Assembly: GCA_035285595.1 (NCBI GenBank)
Contig: JAYKGV010000028.1
Coordinates: forward strand, 46,077-110,076
Direction: 5' to 3'
DNA: 64,000 nucleotides
Origin: VGJW01 sp035285595
GTDB lineage: Bacteria > Cyanobacteriota > Sericytochromatia > S15B-MN24 > VGJW01
The position numbers and the translations under genes are program-made. Within the stretch, counting starts at the first letter, position 1; each line of letters starts with the position of its first letter. This document shows, piece by piece, positions 15,563-23,388 of the stretch. A model generated the notes under the pieces. It ran no database searches. It saw nothing but the letters and a program-made list of their open reading frames with translations, and was not told the DNA's origin.

Positions 15563-16193
15563 GGCTCTTTCCTTCCAACCAGGCCGACCAGCGGTCCTTG
15601 CGGGCCAACAGGATCTGCCTAAGGCTCTCCCTTGCGCGATTCAGGCGCGACTTCACCGTTCCAAGGTTCAGGTCAAGCATGGTGGCGATTTCCTGGTAGT
15701 CATAACCTTCGAGGTCATACAGCAGGAGCGGTCCCTTGAGCTTGTCGGACAGCTGGTCGACCGCCTCCCGAACCACTTCTCCAAGTTGCTGATCCTCGAA
15801 CGCTCGGTCGAGGGACCGGTCCGGCCGTTCTGGAACTTGTTCGACCGGCTCTTCGTGACGGCGCGAGGCCTTCTTGAACTCGTCGAGCACTGTGTTCCGC
15901 ACGATCCGGCACAGCCAACCGTGGACGTCACTGGTTCCTCGGAAGGTGCCAAGTCCGCGATAGGCCTTGAGGAGGGCATCCTGAAGGACGTCTGCGGCAT
16001 CGTCGGGATCTCCCAGGTGAGCACGGGCCAGGGCATACAGCCGGTCGAGCGAGGGCTCGACGAGGATCTCGAAGGCCTGCTTGTCCCCACCCAAGGCACG
16101 GTGCACCAGGTGCATCTGCTCGGGAGTGGCGGGCAAGGAAAGAACCTTCTGCTGGCATGACGAGGACGACGCTCCCCGTGTTCCCTCCATCAT
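15543..16193 (-). CDS. ECF-family RNA polymerase sigma factor
   Basis: Alternative sigma factor with region 2 (FEILVEPSLDRLYALARAHL, ADVLQDALLKAYRGL, WLCRIVRNTVLDEFKK) and region 4 helix-turn-helix (GYDYQEIATMLDLNLGTVKSRLNRARE). The start is uncertain: ATG codons at 16193/16190 give ~216 residues. A TTG at 16136 has an AGAAGG site and lies downstream of a TATGAT box (16194-16189), giving ~197 residues, nearer the family norm. Operon partners are the anti-sigma factor, a secreted peptide and a HIT protein, transcribed away from ybaB. Confidence 0.92.
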   Translation of the reverse strand: MMEGTRGASSSSCQQKVLSLPATPEQMHLVHRALGGDKQAFEILVEPSLDRLYALARAHLGDPDDAADVLQDALLKAYRGLGTFRGTSDVHGWLCRIVRNTVLDEFKKASRRHEEPVEQVPERPDRSLDRAFEDQQLGEVVREAVDQLSDKLKGPLLLYDLEGYDYQEIATMLDLNLGTVKSRLNRARESLRQILLARKDRWSAWLEGKSHGLPTG

Positions 16194-16211
16194 ACCCCGG
16201 TCTGCTACCAT
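16189..16211. promoter_or_regulatory. Divergent -10 boxes for sigma operon and ybaB
   Basis: Minus strand TATGAT (16194-16189) points to the sigma operon. Plus strand TACCAT (16206-16211) points to ybaB, 24 bases before the ATG at 16236. The two boxes are only 11 bases apart, so divergent polymerases would compete. Confidence 0.45.
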
Positions 16212-16235
16212 GGCCTCGTCAGGATGGAGGTGGCC

Positions 16236-16592
16236 ATGCGCAAGATGCCGAGCGGTTTCCCCGGGGGCATGGGAGGCATGGACCTGGGCAAGATGATGCG
16301 ACAGGCCCAGAAGATGCAGGAAGACCTGCAGCGTGCCCAGGAAGGTCTCAAGGACGTTCGCCTCGAGGGGACGGCCGGTGGTGGTGTCGTGACCGTGACG
16401 GTGGATGGTCATCGTGACGTCGTGGGTCTGCGCATCCGCCCAGAAGCGGTGGATCCAGACGATGTCGAGACGCTCGAGGATCTCGTGCTGGGTGCCCTGA
16501 AGGATGCTCAGGCCAAGGCCCGCGTGGAGGCCGAACAGCGCCTCGGAGGCATCGCAGGGTCGCTCGGCGGCGGGCTTCCCGGCCTGTTCTGA
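16236..16592 (+). CDS. ybaB: YbaB/EbfC nucleoid-associated protein
   Basis: Small DNA-binding dimer of about 118 residues. The N-terminal helix is GMGGMDLGKMMRQAQKMQEDL; the beta region LEGTAGGGVVTVTVDGH and C-terminal EAEQRLGGIAGSLGGGLPGLF are typical. The ATG at 16236 has GGAGG five bases upstream; an earlier in-frame ATG at 16224 contains the ribosome site and is less likely. It forms the conserved ybaB-recR pair. Confidence 0.95.
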   Translation: MRKMPSGFPGGMGGMDLGKMMRQAQKMQEDLQRAQEGLKDVRLEGTAGGGVVTVTVDGHRDVVGLRIRPEAVDPDDVETLEDLVLGALKDAQAKARVEAEQRLGGIAGSLGGGLPGLF

Positions 16593-16603
16593 ATCTCCCC
16601 GCC

Positions 16604-17203
16604 GTGTCTTTGCCAGCACCTCTCATGGCCCTCGTGGCCGAGTTGCAGCGATTGCCTGGAATCGGCCACAAGAGTGCCCAGCGGCTAGGTCTGCATCTGG
16701 TTTCACGGCCGGTCCAGGAGGTGGAGCGTCTGGCGTCCGCCTTGCTCGAGGCACGGCAAGCCCTGCAGCGGTGTGAGACCTGCCACGATCTGGCCGACGG
16801 TCCGGTCTGCAGGATTTGTCAGGACCCCGCCCGTGATGCCGGCCTCCTGGCCGTGGTGACCGGGACTCGTGAAGTTCTCGCCTTCGAGCGTACACGCGAA
16901 TTCAAAGGCCGCTATCATCTTCTGGGGGGACTGCTGTCACCCTTGGATGGCGTGGGGCCGGAACAGCTCAATGTCCGCAGCCTGCTCGAAAGGCTGCGGG
17001 ATCCTGGCATTCGAGAGGTGCTTCTCGCGCTGGACCCCACCATCGAAGGGGAAGCCACGACCCTCTACCTGTCTCGGTTGCTTAAACCTCTCGCCATTCC
17101 CTGCACGAGGTTGGCCTCGGGGCTGTCCGTTGGCAGCGACCTGGAGATGGCCGACGAGGTCACGCTGGCCCGCGCTTTCGAGGGGCGACGCACCATCGAC
17201 TGA
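16604..17203 (+). CDS. recR: Recombination protein RecR
   Basis: RecF-pathway protein that helps load RecA at gaps. 199 residues with N-terminal helix-hairpin-helix (LPGIGHKSAQRLGLHL), the four-Cys zinc finger (CETCHDLADGPVCRIC) and a Toprim domain starting LLAVVTGTREVLAFER. GTG at 16604 is used; ATG at 16625 is an alternative. It lies 11 bases after ybaB. Its last 44 bases overlap a membrane gene on the opposite strand. Confidence 0.96.
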   Translation: MSLPAPLMALVAELQRLPGIGHKSAQRLGLHLVSRPVQEVERLASALLEARQALQRCETCHDLADGPVCRICQDPARDAGLLAVVTGTREVLAFERTREFKGRYHLLGGLLSPLDGVGPEQLNVRSLLERLRDPGIREVLLALDPTIEGEATTLYLSRLLKPLAIPCTRLASGLSVGSDLEMADEVTLARAFEGRRTID

Positions 17204-17903
17204 GGTCCTCGCAACGGCCTTGGTGGCGCCGGAGGTCTCCGGCAAGGACGAGAAGCCGGAGCACAAGACAAAACAAGGCCCACAGCCAAGGACCCTTCGA
17301 ATGCCCGAGACTCAGTGGCGGGATCATCAAGGCCAGCAATGCGAGGCGCCCGACTCCCCACATCCATCCTCGCGGTCTTCTGGTGGCCTGGGTCGAACCG
17401 AAGCCTCTCGCGATCGCCCTGGCCCACGATTGCCCGACGATTTCCGGTAAACCAGCCGTGACGAGATAGATCAACAGCACCCGTGCCGAGACTTCAAGAG
17501 GATTGAACGGCGAAGGACCGGCCACGTATGGCAAGAACTGACGGACCGAGGTGTAAAGTGCCCACACGGCTCCCATCAGGAGCAAACCGCCAAGGGCCCA
17601 CTCCGAAAGGCTGCGTCCATAGAGCCGTAGCCAGCGCCAACGCTCACTGCCGCGAGGGACCGACCTTGCGAATTCCCACGACAGCCAGGCCCCTTGAAGC
17701 AGAACCCCTGCAAGGAGAGCTCGTCCGGGCACCGGTAGGTGTTGCAGATCGATCAGCGTTCGAGCTGGATGACGGGCTACGAGCTCCGCGAGCGCCTGGA
17801 GGACCGTGAACTCAAGAGGCAGGAGGCTGCCGATGGCCCAGCCGTGCACGGCCACAGCGAGGCCGAGCTGTATTTGATGGTGCTGTTCCGTGCCCGACTT
17901 CAT
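17160..17903 (-). CDS. Hypothetical polytopic membrane protein
   Basis: Unrecognised. 247 residues with roughly five hydrophobic helices (for example LLAGVLLQGAWLSWEFA, WALGGLLLMGAVWALYTSV, VLLIYLVTAGLPEIVGQSW, LLALMIPPLSLG). The ATG overlaps the lysS stop (ATGA), so it is translationally coupled to lysyl-tRNA synthetase. This order recalls LysX/MprF-type lysylation systems, but no synthase motif is visible, so I do not assign that role. Confidence 0.7.
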   Translation of the reverse strand: MKSGTEQHHQIQLGLAVAVHGWAIGSLLPLEFTVLQALAELVARHPARTLIDLQHLPVPGRALLAGVLLQGAWLSWEFARSVPRGSERWRWLRLYGRSLSEWALGGLLLMGAVWALYTSVRQFLPYVAGPSPFNPLEVSARVLLIYLVTAGLPEIVGQSWARAIARGFGSTQATRRPRGWMWGVGRLALLALMIPPLSLGHSKGPWLWALFCLVLRLLVLAGDLRRHQGRCEDLSRWCVAPRKRGPA

Positions 17904-19414
17904 GCCCTGGGGCGCAGGAGGGGGAACAAGATGACGTCGCGGATGGAAGAGGCATCACAAAGCAACATGGCCAAACGATCGATGCCGATCCCGAGACCGC
18001 CGGTCGGAGGCATGCCTTGCTCCAGCGCGCTCAGGTAATCCTCGTCGACCGCGTGGGCTTCATCGTCTCCCGATGCCTTTGCCGCAGCTTGGGCCTCGAA
18101 ACGCTGACGCTGATCGAGGGGGTCGTTGAGTTCACTGAACGCGTTGGCCAGCTCTCGACCGAGCACAAAGGCTTCGAACCGTTCCGTCAGGGCCGGGTCG
18201 TCGCGATGGCGCTTGGCGAGAGGGGAGACCTCGACGGGGAAATCCGTGATGAAGACCGGATCAAGCAGCTTGTGGTCGAAGCAGTCAAAAAGCGCGGCCA
18301 AGACCGTGCCCGGTGTGACGTCTCTTGGCACGCTTCCCCCGTGCGCTCGGAGGAGGTCCACCCTGGCCTCCAGATCCAATCCGTCGGGCTCGAGCCCGAG
18401 ATCCCTCAAGAACAGATCGACCTGCGCACGCATGGTCCGACGCGGCCAAGGCGAGGCAAGGTCGAGGACTCCGGAAGGATGTTGTCCGCACGGTATTCGG
18501 GTGGTGCCACAAGCGGCCAAGGCGGCGGCCGAAACGAGCCTTTCCGTCAGCGTCATCATGTCGCGGTAGTCGGCGTAGGCCTGGTAGACCTCAATCATCG
18601 TGAATTCCGGATTATGCCGGGTCGATACACCTTCATTGCGGAAGCTGCGGTTGATTTCGTAGACTCGCTCGAGCCCCCCGACCACCAGACGCTTCAGGTA
18701 GAGCTCGGGCGAGATCCGAAGATGGAGCTCGAGATCGAGGGCATTGTGATGAGTCATGAAGGGCCTTGCCGCCGCTCCGCCCGGAATGGCGTGCAGCATC
18801 GGCGTCTCGACTTCGAGAAAACCCTCCTGGTCGAGCAGGTGTCTGATGGCGGCAATTGCACGTGAACGCTTGATGAAGGTGTCGCGCACCTCCGGGTTCG
18901 AGATCAGATCCAGGTGACGATGCCGGTAGCGCGTCTCTACGTCGGTCAGGCCATGCCACTTCTCCGGCAGGGGACGCAGGGCCTTGGACAACATCGTCCA
19001 GGTCGAGGGCTGGACGGAGAGCTCCCCGCGCTTCGTGCGACGAACATGCCCCTCCACACCGATGATGTCGCCAAGGTCGACCCACTCCGTCAGACGGGTG
19101 AAGGCAGATTCACCCAAGCCACCGAGATCGGCAAAGATCTGGATGCGTTCCCCCGTCCCGTCGACCAGGTCGAGGAAGCATAGTTTGCCCGAGGTCCGAC
19201 GACTGAGGACCCGTCCGGCGATCCGCACGATGTCCCCGGTTTCTTCTCCGGACGGCAGGCTGGCATGGCGGAGGTGAAGTTCGGCGTGGCTGGCGGTCGG
19301 CCTGAACTCCGGGGGATAGGGGTCTCCTCCAGCCTCTCGTATGCGGGCCAGCTTGTCGCGTCGGACGCGCTCGTGCTCGGAGCGCTCGCTGTCTGGGCGG
19401 GAAACCGTGTCCAT
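17900..19414 (-). CDS. lysS: Lysyl-tRNA synthetase, class II
   Basis: Charges tRNA-Lys; about 504 residues. It has an N-terminal OB-fold (GRVLSRRTSGKLCFLDLVD), motif 1 around VETPMLHAIPGG, motif 2 (YEINRSFRNEGVSTRHNPEFTM, cut here to its core RNEGVSTRHNPEF) and motif 3 (GLGIGIDRLAMLL). The ATG at 19414 is chosen because a TATCAT box ends six bases before it and no ribosome site exists. It leads a two-gene operon. Confidence 0.97.
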   Translation of the reverse strand: MDTVSRPDSERSEHERVRRDKLARIREAGGDPYPPEFRPTASHAELHLRHASLPSGEETGDIVRIAGRVLSRRTSGKLCFLDLVDGTGERIQIFADLGGLGESAFTRLTEWVDLGDIIGVEGHVRRTKRGELSVQPSTWTMLSKALRPLPEKWHGLTDVETRYRHRHLDLISNPEVRDTFIKRSRAIAAIRHLLDQEGFLEVETPMLHAIPGGAAARPFMTHHNALDLELHLRISPELYLKRLVVGGLERVYEINRSFRNEGVSTRHNPEFTMIEVYQAYADYRDMMTLTERLVSAAALAACGTTRIPCGQHPSGVLDLASPWPRRTMRAQVDLFLRDLGLEPDGLDLEARVDLLRAHGGSVPRDVTPGTVLAALFDCFDHKLLDPVFITDFPVEVSPLAKRHRDDPALTERFEAFVLGRELANAFSELNDPLDQRQRFEAQAAAKASGDDEAHAVDEDYLSALEQGMPPTGGLGIGIDRLAMLLCDASSIRDVILFPLLRPRA

Positions 19415-19420
19415 AAGGGC

Positions 19421-19450
19421 ATGATAGGCCTCTCTTGCGTGCTGTGGCAA
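19421..19450 (-). promoter_or_regulatory. lysS promoter, predicted leaderless
   Basis: Minus strand TTGCCA (19450-19445), 18 bases, TATCAT (19426-19421), then six bases to the ATG at 19414. The transcript should start at or within a base of the start codon. Confidence 0.6.
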
Positions 19451-19483
19451 ACCCGCGCCCGGCCGGGTTCGGTCGGGCGCGGG
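19448..19483 (-). terminator. Hairpin terminator of the lipoprotein gene
   Basis: Perfect 9-bp stem CCCGCGCCC/GGGCGCGGG with a 14-base loop, followed on the minus strand by TTT. It lies just after the lipoprotein stop at 19500, and its far end touches the lysS -35. Confidence 0.65.
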
Positions 19484-19499
19484 ACGCTCTTTCGCAACT

Positions 19500-20186
19500 T
19501 TAGGGGACGAGCAGGTGCGAGGTGACGCCGGGTCTGGCACCAATCCAGCCAAGTTGGGAAAGCACTCCAGGCGTGACTCCGGGGCAGACTCCGTTGGCCC
19601 CGTAAGGTAGTAGCAGTTCCTTCGTGGTGTAGGTGACGGGGGTCATGACATTCCCCCGGTTGAGGAAGAGCGGATAGTAGTAGAAGGGCGCATCAGGAGC
19701 CTTGAGGTAGAAAGGCTGCATGCCACCGATCCCTGCAAAGTAGGGCAAGTACATCCCGAAGTGACTGTTTACACCCAGGAAATGCATCCGATTGAAGATG
19801 CCGGGGTCGATACCGAAGGGCAACCCTTCGAAGGCAAGTGCACGTGACGAGCCCGCAAAGAAGGGTTGATAGAGGTCAATCCACCGTGACCCCCCGAACC
19901 CCAGCGTCGGGAATACGCTCAGGATTCCCAGCGTGGTGGGGACGACACCCGGAGCGTTGGCCACGAGGGCTTCGAGCTTGGGAAGCGCCATTGCCCCGGG
20001 CACCCGTGGCGTGCGGGAAATGAGTTCACCCAGCACGGGTCGGGCTTCCTTGGTCAGCTCCGCTTGCGCGATCGGGTGACTGATCTTGGCGTTCTGTACG
20101 GATGTGGCGTGGGGCTGCCCGACTCCGCATCCTGCCATGACCCCGGCCCAAAGCAGGCCGTGCACGATGTGGAACTTTCGATCCAT
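19500..20186 (-). CDS. Hypothetical lipoprotein rich in aromatic/Gly loops
   Basis: Unrecognised, 228 residues. The signal peptide ends in a lipobox (VMAGC, Cys20) with Gly at +2. The mature part is rich in Phe, Tyr, Gly and Pro (DLYQPFFAGSSRALAF, MYLPYFAGIGGMQPFY, FYYYPLFLNRG), suggesting a beta-rich surface protein, possibly outer-membrane associated. The ATG at 20186 has GAGGAGG six bases upstream. It has its own promoter and terminator. Confidence 0.75.
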   Translation of the reverse strand: MDRKFHIVHGLLWAGVMAGCGVGQPHATSVQNAKISHPIAQAELTKEARPVLGELISRTPRVPGAMALPKLEALVANAPGVVPTTLGILSVFPTLGFGGSRWIDLYQPFFAGSSRALAFEGLPFGIDPGIFNRMHFLGVNSHFGMYLPYFAGIGGMQPFYLKAPDAPFYYYPLFLNRGNVMTPVTYTTKELLLPYGANGVCPGVTPGVLSQLGWIGARPGVTSHLLVP

Positions 20187-20230
20187 CCGATGCCTCCTCT
20201 CCGGTCGGGGGATGTCCCGTCCGGTGCCGC

Positions 20231-20260
20231 AGACTAGCCACAGGCACCGTTTCGGTACAA
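20231..20260 (-). promoter_or_regulatory. Promoter of the lipoprotein gene
   Basis: Minus strand TTGTAC (20260-20255), 18 bases, TAGTCT (20236-20231). The start codon lies 45 bases further on with a good ribosome site, so this is a normal leadered promoter. The rest of 20187-20449 holds no supported gene. Confidence 0.5.
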
Positions 20261-20407
20261 CGCCTTTCCGGCAGGCTCGCGTCCAGCGGGCCTTGCGGCA
20301 GGTGAAGGCGGCGAATGCGGCAGGACGTGTCGATCCCGACGAGCCTCTGCCCGCACGATGGCAGGAGGTCTCGTCCATCTCGGAAAAGGCACCGCAATCT
20401 GAGCAGA

Positions 20408-20435
20408 AGGCCCGACGGGACGTCCCGTCGGGCCT
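20408..20435. terminator. 28-bp perfect palindrome after the ycf23 gene
   Basis: A loopless perfect palindrome with half-site AGGCCCGACGGGAC lies 15 bases beyond the stop of the Ycf23-like gene. Position suggests termination; there is only a weak T-rich stretch afterwards (TTCTGCTC). Part of the half-site (CGTCCCGTCGGGCCT) recurs at 41621-41635. Confidence 0.5.
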
Positions 20436-20449
20436 CGAGGATACCGGGG

Positions 20450-21196
20450 TCAGGCCTGGGCGTGCAGGCCCCGGCCAGGTAGCGAGATCCTCTCCATCGC
20501 CGCACGGATGGCACAAAGGACAGCCGTGCCGCCTTCCACGCCTCCGGCTTCGCGCAGGGCCCGGCCCACTCCCACGCCGCAAGCGCCCGACGCCACGGCG
20601 TGAGGGGCGCTCAGGGCATCAAGCCCGCCCGCCAAAAACACGGGAATTTCGACGACTCCCGCCACGGCCGAGACAACCTGCAGGGCCTCGGCGAGGTTGC
20701 GGAGCGCACCGGCGAGACCTGGCTCGGGGTAGGCCAAGGTGCCCTCGATCTGCAGGAGGGAGGCGCCAGCGGCCTGCAACTGCCTTGCCAGGTCGAGCTG
20801 CTGGGGCATGGGCAACCTTCCTGGCAAGGTCACGCAGACAGGTGTTCCAGGTGACGCGAGAGCGACGGTACGGCGGGTCCATCCGAGGACCTCTTCAGCC
20901 GTCGGGGTCTCACCTGCACGGTAGAGAGCATCGTAGTTGCCGATCTCGAGGACGTCCGCCCCGGAGGCCACGAGCACGTCTGGCACGATGGAAGAAGCGA
21001 AGACCACGGCGTCGGGCGCCAGACGCCGCACCTCCGCGACCAAGGCAGGATCCGCCGCGACATCCACCGCGTCGGCACCGCCGCGATGAGCAGCCTCGGC
21101 GACCTGCGCCACGACGGCAGGGTCATGGCAGTCGATGCCGGCGATGGCCTTGAGGAAGCGGCGGGACACAAGGGCTTGGTTGAGGCGTTCGAGCAT
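20450..21196 (-). CDS. ycf23: Ycf23/DUF561 family TIM-barrel protein
   Basis: 248 residues. The pattern FLKAIAGIDCHDPAVV, GGADAVDVAADPALV, ASGADVLEIGNYDALYRAG, VCVTLPGRLPMPQQLDLA, ASLLQIEGTL and GACGVGVGRALRE follows the Ycf23 family throughout, including the VDIAADP- and IEIGNFD-type blocks. The family is known mainly from cyanobacteria and red-lineage plastids; it is a predicted (beta/alpha)8 barrel related to tRNA-dihydrouridine synthase or HisA-type folds, with no settled biochemical role. The ATG at 21196 has an AGGAAGA site. This is the main phylogenetic clue in the window. Confidence 0.85.
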   Translation of the reverse strand: MLERLNQALVSRRFLKAIAGIDCHDPAVVAQVAEAAHRGGADAVDVAADPALVAEVRRLAPDAVVFASSIVPDVLVASGADVLEIGNYDALYRAGETPTAEEVLGWTRRTVALASPGTPVCVTLPGRLPMPQQLDLARQLQAAGASLLQIEGTLAYPEPGLAGALRNLAEALQVVSAVAGVVEIPVFLAGGLDALSAPHAVASGACGVGVGRALREAGGVEGGTAVLCAIRAAMERISLPGRGLHAQA

Positions 21197-21242
21197 GGGT
21201 CTTCCTGAATTTGAGCAAGCCGCCTGGCTTGCGAGGATGCCG

Positions 21243-21866
21243 TCATTCTACCCGCGGCCCTCCTGAATCCTGCAAGGGGTTTCCCCACCCTTCTTCCGCG
21301 GCGGCATCCTGGGAGGGATGCTCCGAGGTCAAGACGGGCAGGGCTTCTCGCCACAGGTCGGGCCCGGAGTCGCCCCAAAGTGGCTGCCCAGGCTGGCCGC
21401 GACCGCTGCCACTCCAGACGTTGGGTCGAATGATGCCGAGATGGTCGAGTGGAGGCCAGACCCGGCCGTCCTCGAGCTCATAAGCGAGAATTTCACCCTC
21501 CTCGTCACTGAAGTGGACGTCCACGACATGACCTTGTTGCTTCTGGGTGCTGTCTTGCAAGAGATGGCCCAGGATCTCGCGGCTGGTCCGCAGACCGACG
21601 GTGACCGTTCCGAACTCCAGGCCAGGGGTTGCGTCGGGTAGTCCGGCCATCTCGAAGGCCGAGGAAGCCATGCGACGGATTTGGCCAAGGGGCAGATCAT
21701 CCGAGGGCCCGTGAGATCTTGCCTCGGGGTCTGTCCAGTTGATACGAAGCGCGATGACCCTTTGTTCAACGGGGTCCCAGAGGACATCTGCCACGCGACC
21801 GACGGAGTCGCCGTCGGGTGTGCAGATGCCTTGGCCTTCGATGCCTCGGAACGACCAGCGGGCCAT
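21243..21866 (-). CDS. PRC-barrel domain protein
   Basis: 207 residues. The N-terminus (GQGICTPDGDSVGRVADVLWDPVEQRVIALRI) is a PRC-barrel, and a second barrel-like segment follows (GHVVDVHFSDEEGEILAYELEDG). The C-terminal ~60 residues are Pro/Gly/Ser-rich and probably flexible. PRC-barrels serve in RNA processing or as protein docking modules; the substrate here is unknown. The ATG at 21866 has GGAGG eight bases upstream and is preferred to 21893. Confidence 0.82.
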   Translation of the reverse strand: MARWSFRGIEGQGICTPDGDSVGRVADVLWDPVEQRVIALRINWTDPEARSHGPSDDLPLGQIRRMASSAFEMAGLPDATPGLEFGTVTVGLRTSREILGHLLQDSTQKQQGHVVDVHFSDEEGEILAYELEDGRVWPPLDHLGIIRPNVWSGSGRGQPGQPLWGDSGPDLWREALPVLTSEHPSQDAAAEEGWGNPLQDSGGPRVE

Positions 21867-21947
21867 GGTGGGCGCCTCCTTCACGCAGCGCAAAGATGCC
21901 CGGGCTGTCGCGCACGAGCAAGGAGTCCCAGCATGCTCGACGCGTGC

Positions 21948-22430
21948 TCACATCGGAATGAAGTCTGTCCCGCCGGTGCCTGACTTCTGGACCCCGGTGA
22001 CCTTTTTGATGAGGCGAAACAGTCTGGTCAGATCCATGCGCAGGCTGATTTCCCGTGACTCCAGCTCAGCTGCGGCCTCGCCGCCGTCCTCATCCCCGCT
22101 TGCGGCCAGCGCCGCTCTCGCTTGCTGCAGGGCGTGGAGCTGCGCCTGCACGTATTCCCGCTCGGTCGTGATGAGCTTGTACATGTAGGTGGGCTGCCGA
22201 AACTCGGGGATCAGATCAGGGGAAGCTTCCCAAGCCGAGATCAAATAGCGGCGTTCCTCGCTCTCCTTTTGCAAGTCCTCAATCGAGGGCGGTGCCGTCT
22301 GCATCTGGCGCTCACGTCGCGCAGGAACGGGCCCTGTGGGGCGCTCCCCCCTGGGCCCGGCGGCATCCTGCACCGGCTTGCCCAGCCAGCCTTGGACCTT
22401 GCCCCAGAAGCTATCGGTCATGTCAGGCAT
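21948..22430 (-). CDS. Hypothetical protein with helical C-terminal half
   Basis: Unrecognised, about 160 residues. The N-terminal ~50 are Pro/Gly/Arg-rich and probably disordered. A central segment (EERRYLISAWEASPDLIPEFRQP) leads into a long helix (EREYVQAQLHALQQARAAL) and a terminal part FRLIKKVTGVQKSG. ATG codons at 22430 and 22421 are both possible; neither has a clear ribosome site. It follows the strong hairpin at 22458-22498. Confidence 0.6.
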   Translation of the reverse strand: MPDMTDSFWGKVQGWLGKPVQDAAGPRGERPTGPVPARRERQMQTAPPSIEDLQKESEERRYLISAWEASPDLIPEFRQPTYMYKLITTEREYVQAQLHALQQARAALAASGDEDGGEAAAELESREISLRMDLTRLFRLIKKVTGVQKSGTGGTDFIPM

Positions 22431-22457
22431 GTTGGGCAAAACGGCGCGGTTTGCCAA

Positions 22458-22498
22458 GACGGCCGTCTCGCGGGGAGGAGACCCGTGAGACGGCCGTC
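22458..22498 (-). terminator. Long GC-rich terminator hairpin
   Basis: A 17-bp stem (5' arm at 22458-22474, 3' arm at 22482-22498) with one G-T pair and a 7-base loop, placed 15 bases after the stop of the gene at 22513. Confidence 0.75.
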
Positions 22499-22512
22499 CG
22501 GTCGGACAAGGA

Positions 22513-23181
22513 TCAGCGGAAGTTGGAGCGATTGTCTTCCGCGAAGTCGACGAGGGATTGGCCGAGGTCGCCGATGGCGCCGATAGCGGTGCGACCTGCC
22601 ACCCGACCGGCTTCGCGCACTCCTCGTACCGTCGTCAATGCGGCATCCGTCGCGTAGTCGCCGACGGCTTCCACACCACGCGCCACGGCGCGTCCCGCGG
22701 CTACCGTGCCATCGACTACCGCACCACCCACCGCCCGGGAACCGCTGATCAGAGGAAGATTGGCAATGGCCTGGTTGGCCCGACGAGCCTCTTCCGCCTT
22801 GATTCGGTCCGCTGCCTCGCGCCAACGGCCGGCAGGGTCATAGGGCAGGTCCAGAATCCTGTCATAGCTGTTGACCACCTGACGCCCCTTGAAGAAGGCA
22901 ATCTCTCCGACGAGGGGGACGACGGTGAGTTCCGCAAGCCCGTGCAGGAAGCGGCCCACCTTGCCGGCCCCTCCGCTCAGCTTGTCCCAGTAGTGCTCGC
23001 CGACGGTCTTGGGTGGGGCTTCTGGCATTCTGCTGATCGCTCGGGGCTGAAGCACGACGAGATCACGGGAGGCACGCGCCGGTCGGGCCGCGCTGGCTCC
23101 CTCTGCAAGGATCTGGGACAGGTCCCGACGCGCCGCACCCAGAGCGACGGGGGACTGTGAGCGAATGGCAAGCTGCGACAT
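22513..23181 (-). CDS. Hypothetical Ala/Gly/Arg-rich protein
   Basis: Unrecognised, 222 residues. The ATG at 23181 has GAGGAG seven bases upstream; the open frame beyond it is antisense to the next gene and is rejected. The N-terminus is basic. A central part (GRFLHGLAELTVVPLVGEIAFFKGRQVVNSYDRIL) is amphipathic. The C-terminal half is a run of short Ala/Gly/Val/Arg helices (VGGAVVDGTVAAGRAVARGVEA-like, repeated) that could associate with membranes. Divergent from the gene at 23389. Confidence 0.65.
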   Translation of the reverse strand: MSQLAIRSQSPVALGAARRDLSQILAEGASAARPARASRDLVVLQPRAISRMPEAPPKTVGEHYWDKLSGGAGKVGRFLHGLAELTVVPLVGEIAFFKGRQVVNSYDRILDLPYDPAGRWREAADRIKAEEARRANQAIANLPLISGSRAVGGAVVDGTVAAGRAVARGVEAVGDYATDAALTTVRGVREAGRVAGRTAIGAIGDLGQSLVDFAEDNRSNFR

Positions 23182-23299
23182 GGTAGGTCTCCTCTTCCTG
23201 ACCAGGGCGACAATGTGGTTATCGCCTGCCCCAGCTGTCGATGCGGTAAAGAAACCTCTAACTCCCGGAAAAGATTTAACCTCATTCGTGAGGTTGGTT

Positions 23300-23328
23300 T
23301 TGCACGGTGGAGCGGCCGGAGCTATGAT
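23300..23328 (+). promoter_or_regulatory. Strong sigma-70-type promoter
   Basis: TTGCAC (23300-23305), 17 bases, TATGAT (23323-23328): close to consensus. Transcription would begin near 23335, which rules out the longer reading frame from 23215 and supports the GTG at 23389. Confidence 0.65.
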
Positions 23329-23388
23329 GGGATCGGCCCCGCTGGTTCGCTCGATGGCTGGCCAGTCTGTCCTGAAAGGGTGTGCACG

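Noticed and set aside
17160..17903. MprF/LysX-type lysyl-lipid synthase domain next to lysS
   Set aside because: Only hydrophobic helices are visible; there is no synthase domain or motif.
20408..20435. CRISPR or mobile-element end
   Set aside because: A single palindrome without repeats, spacers, target duplications or a transposase; only a partial second copy exists far away.
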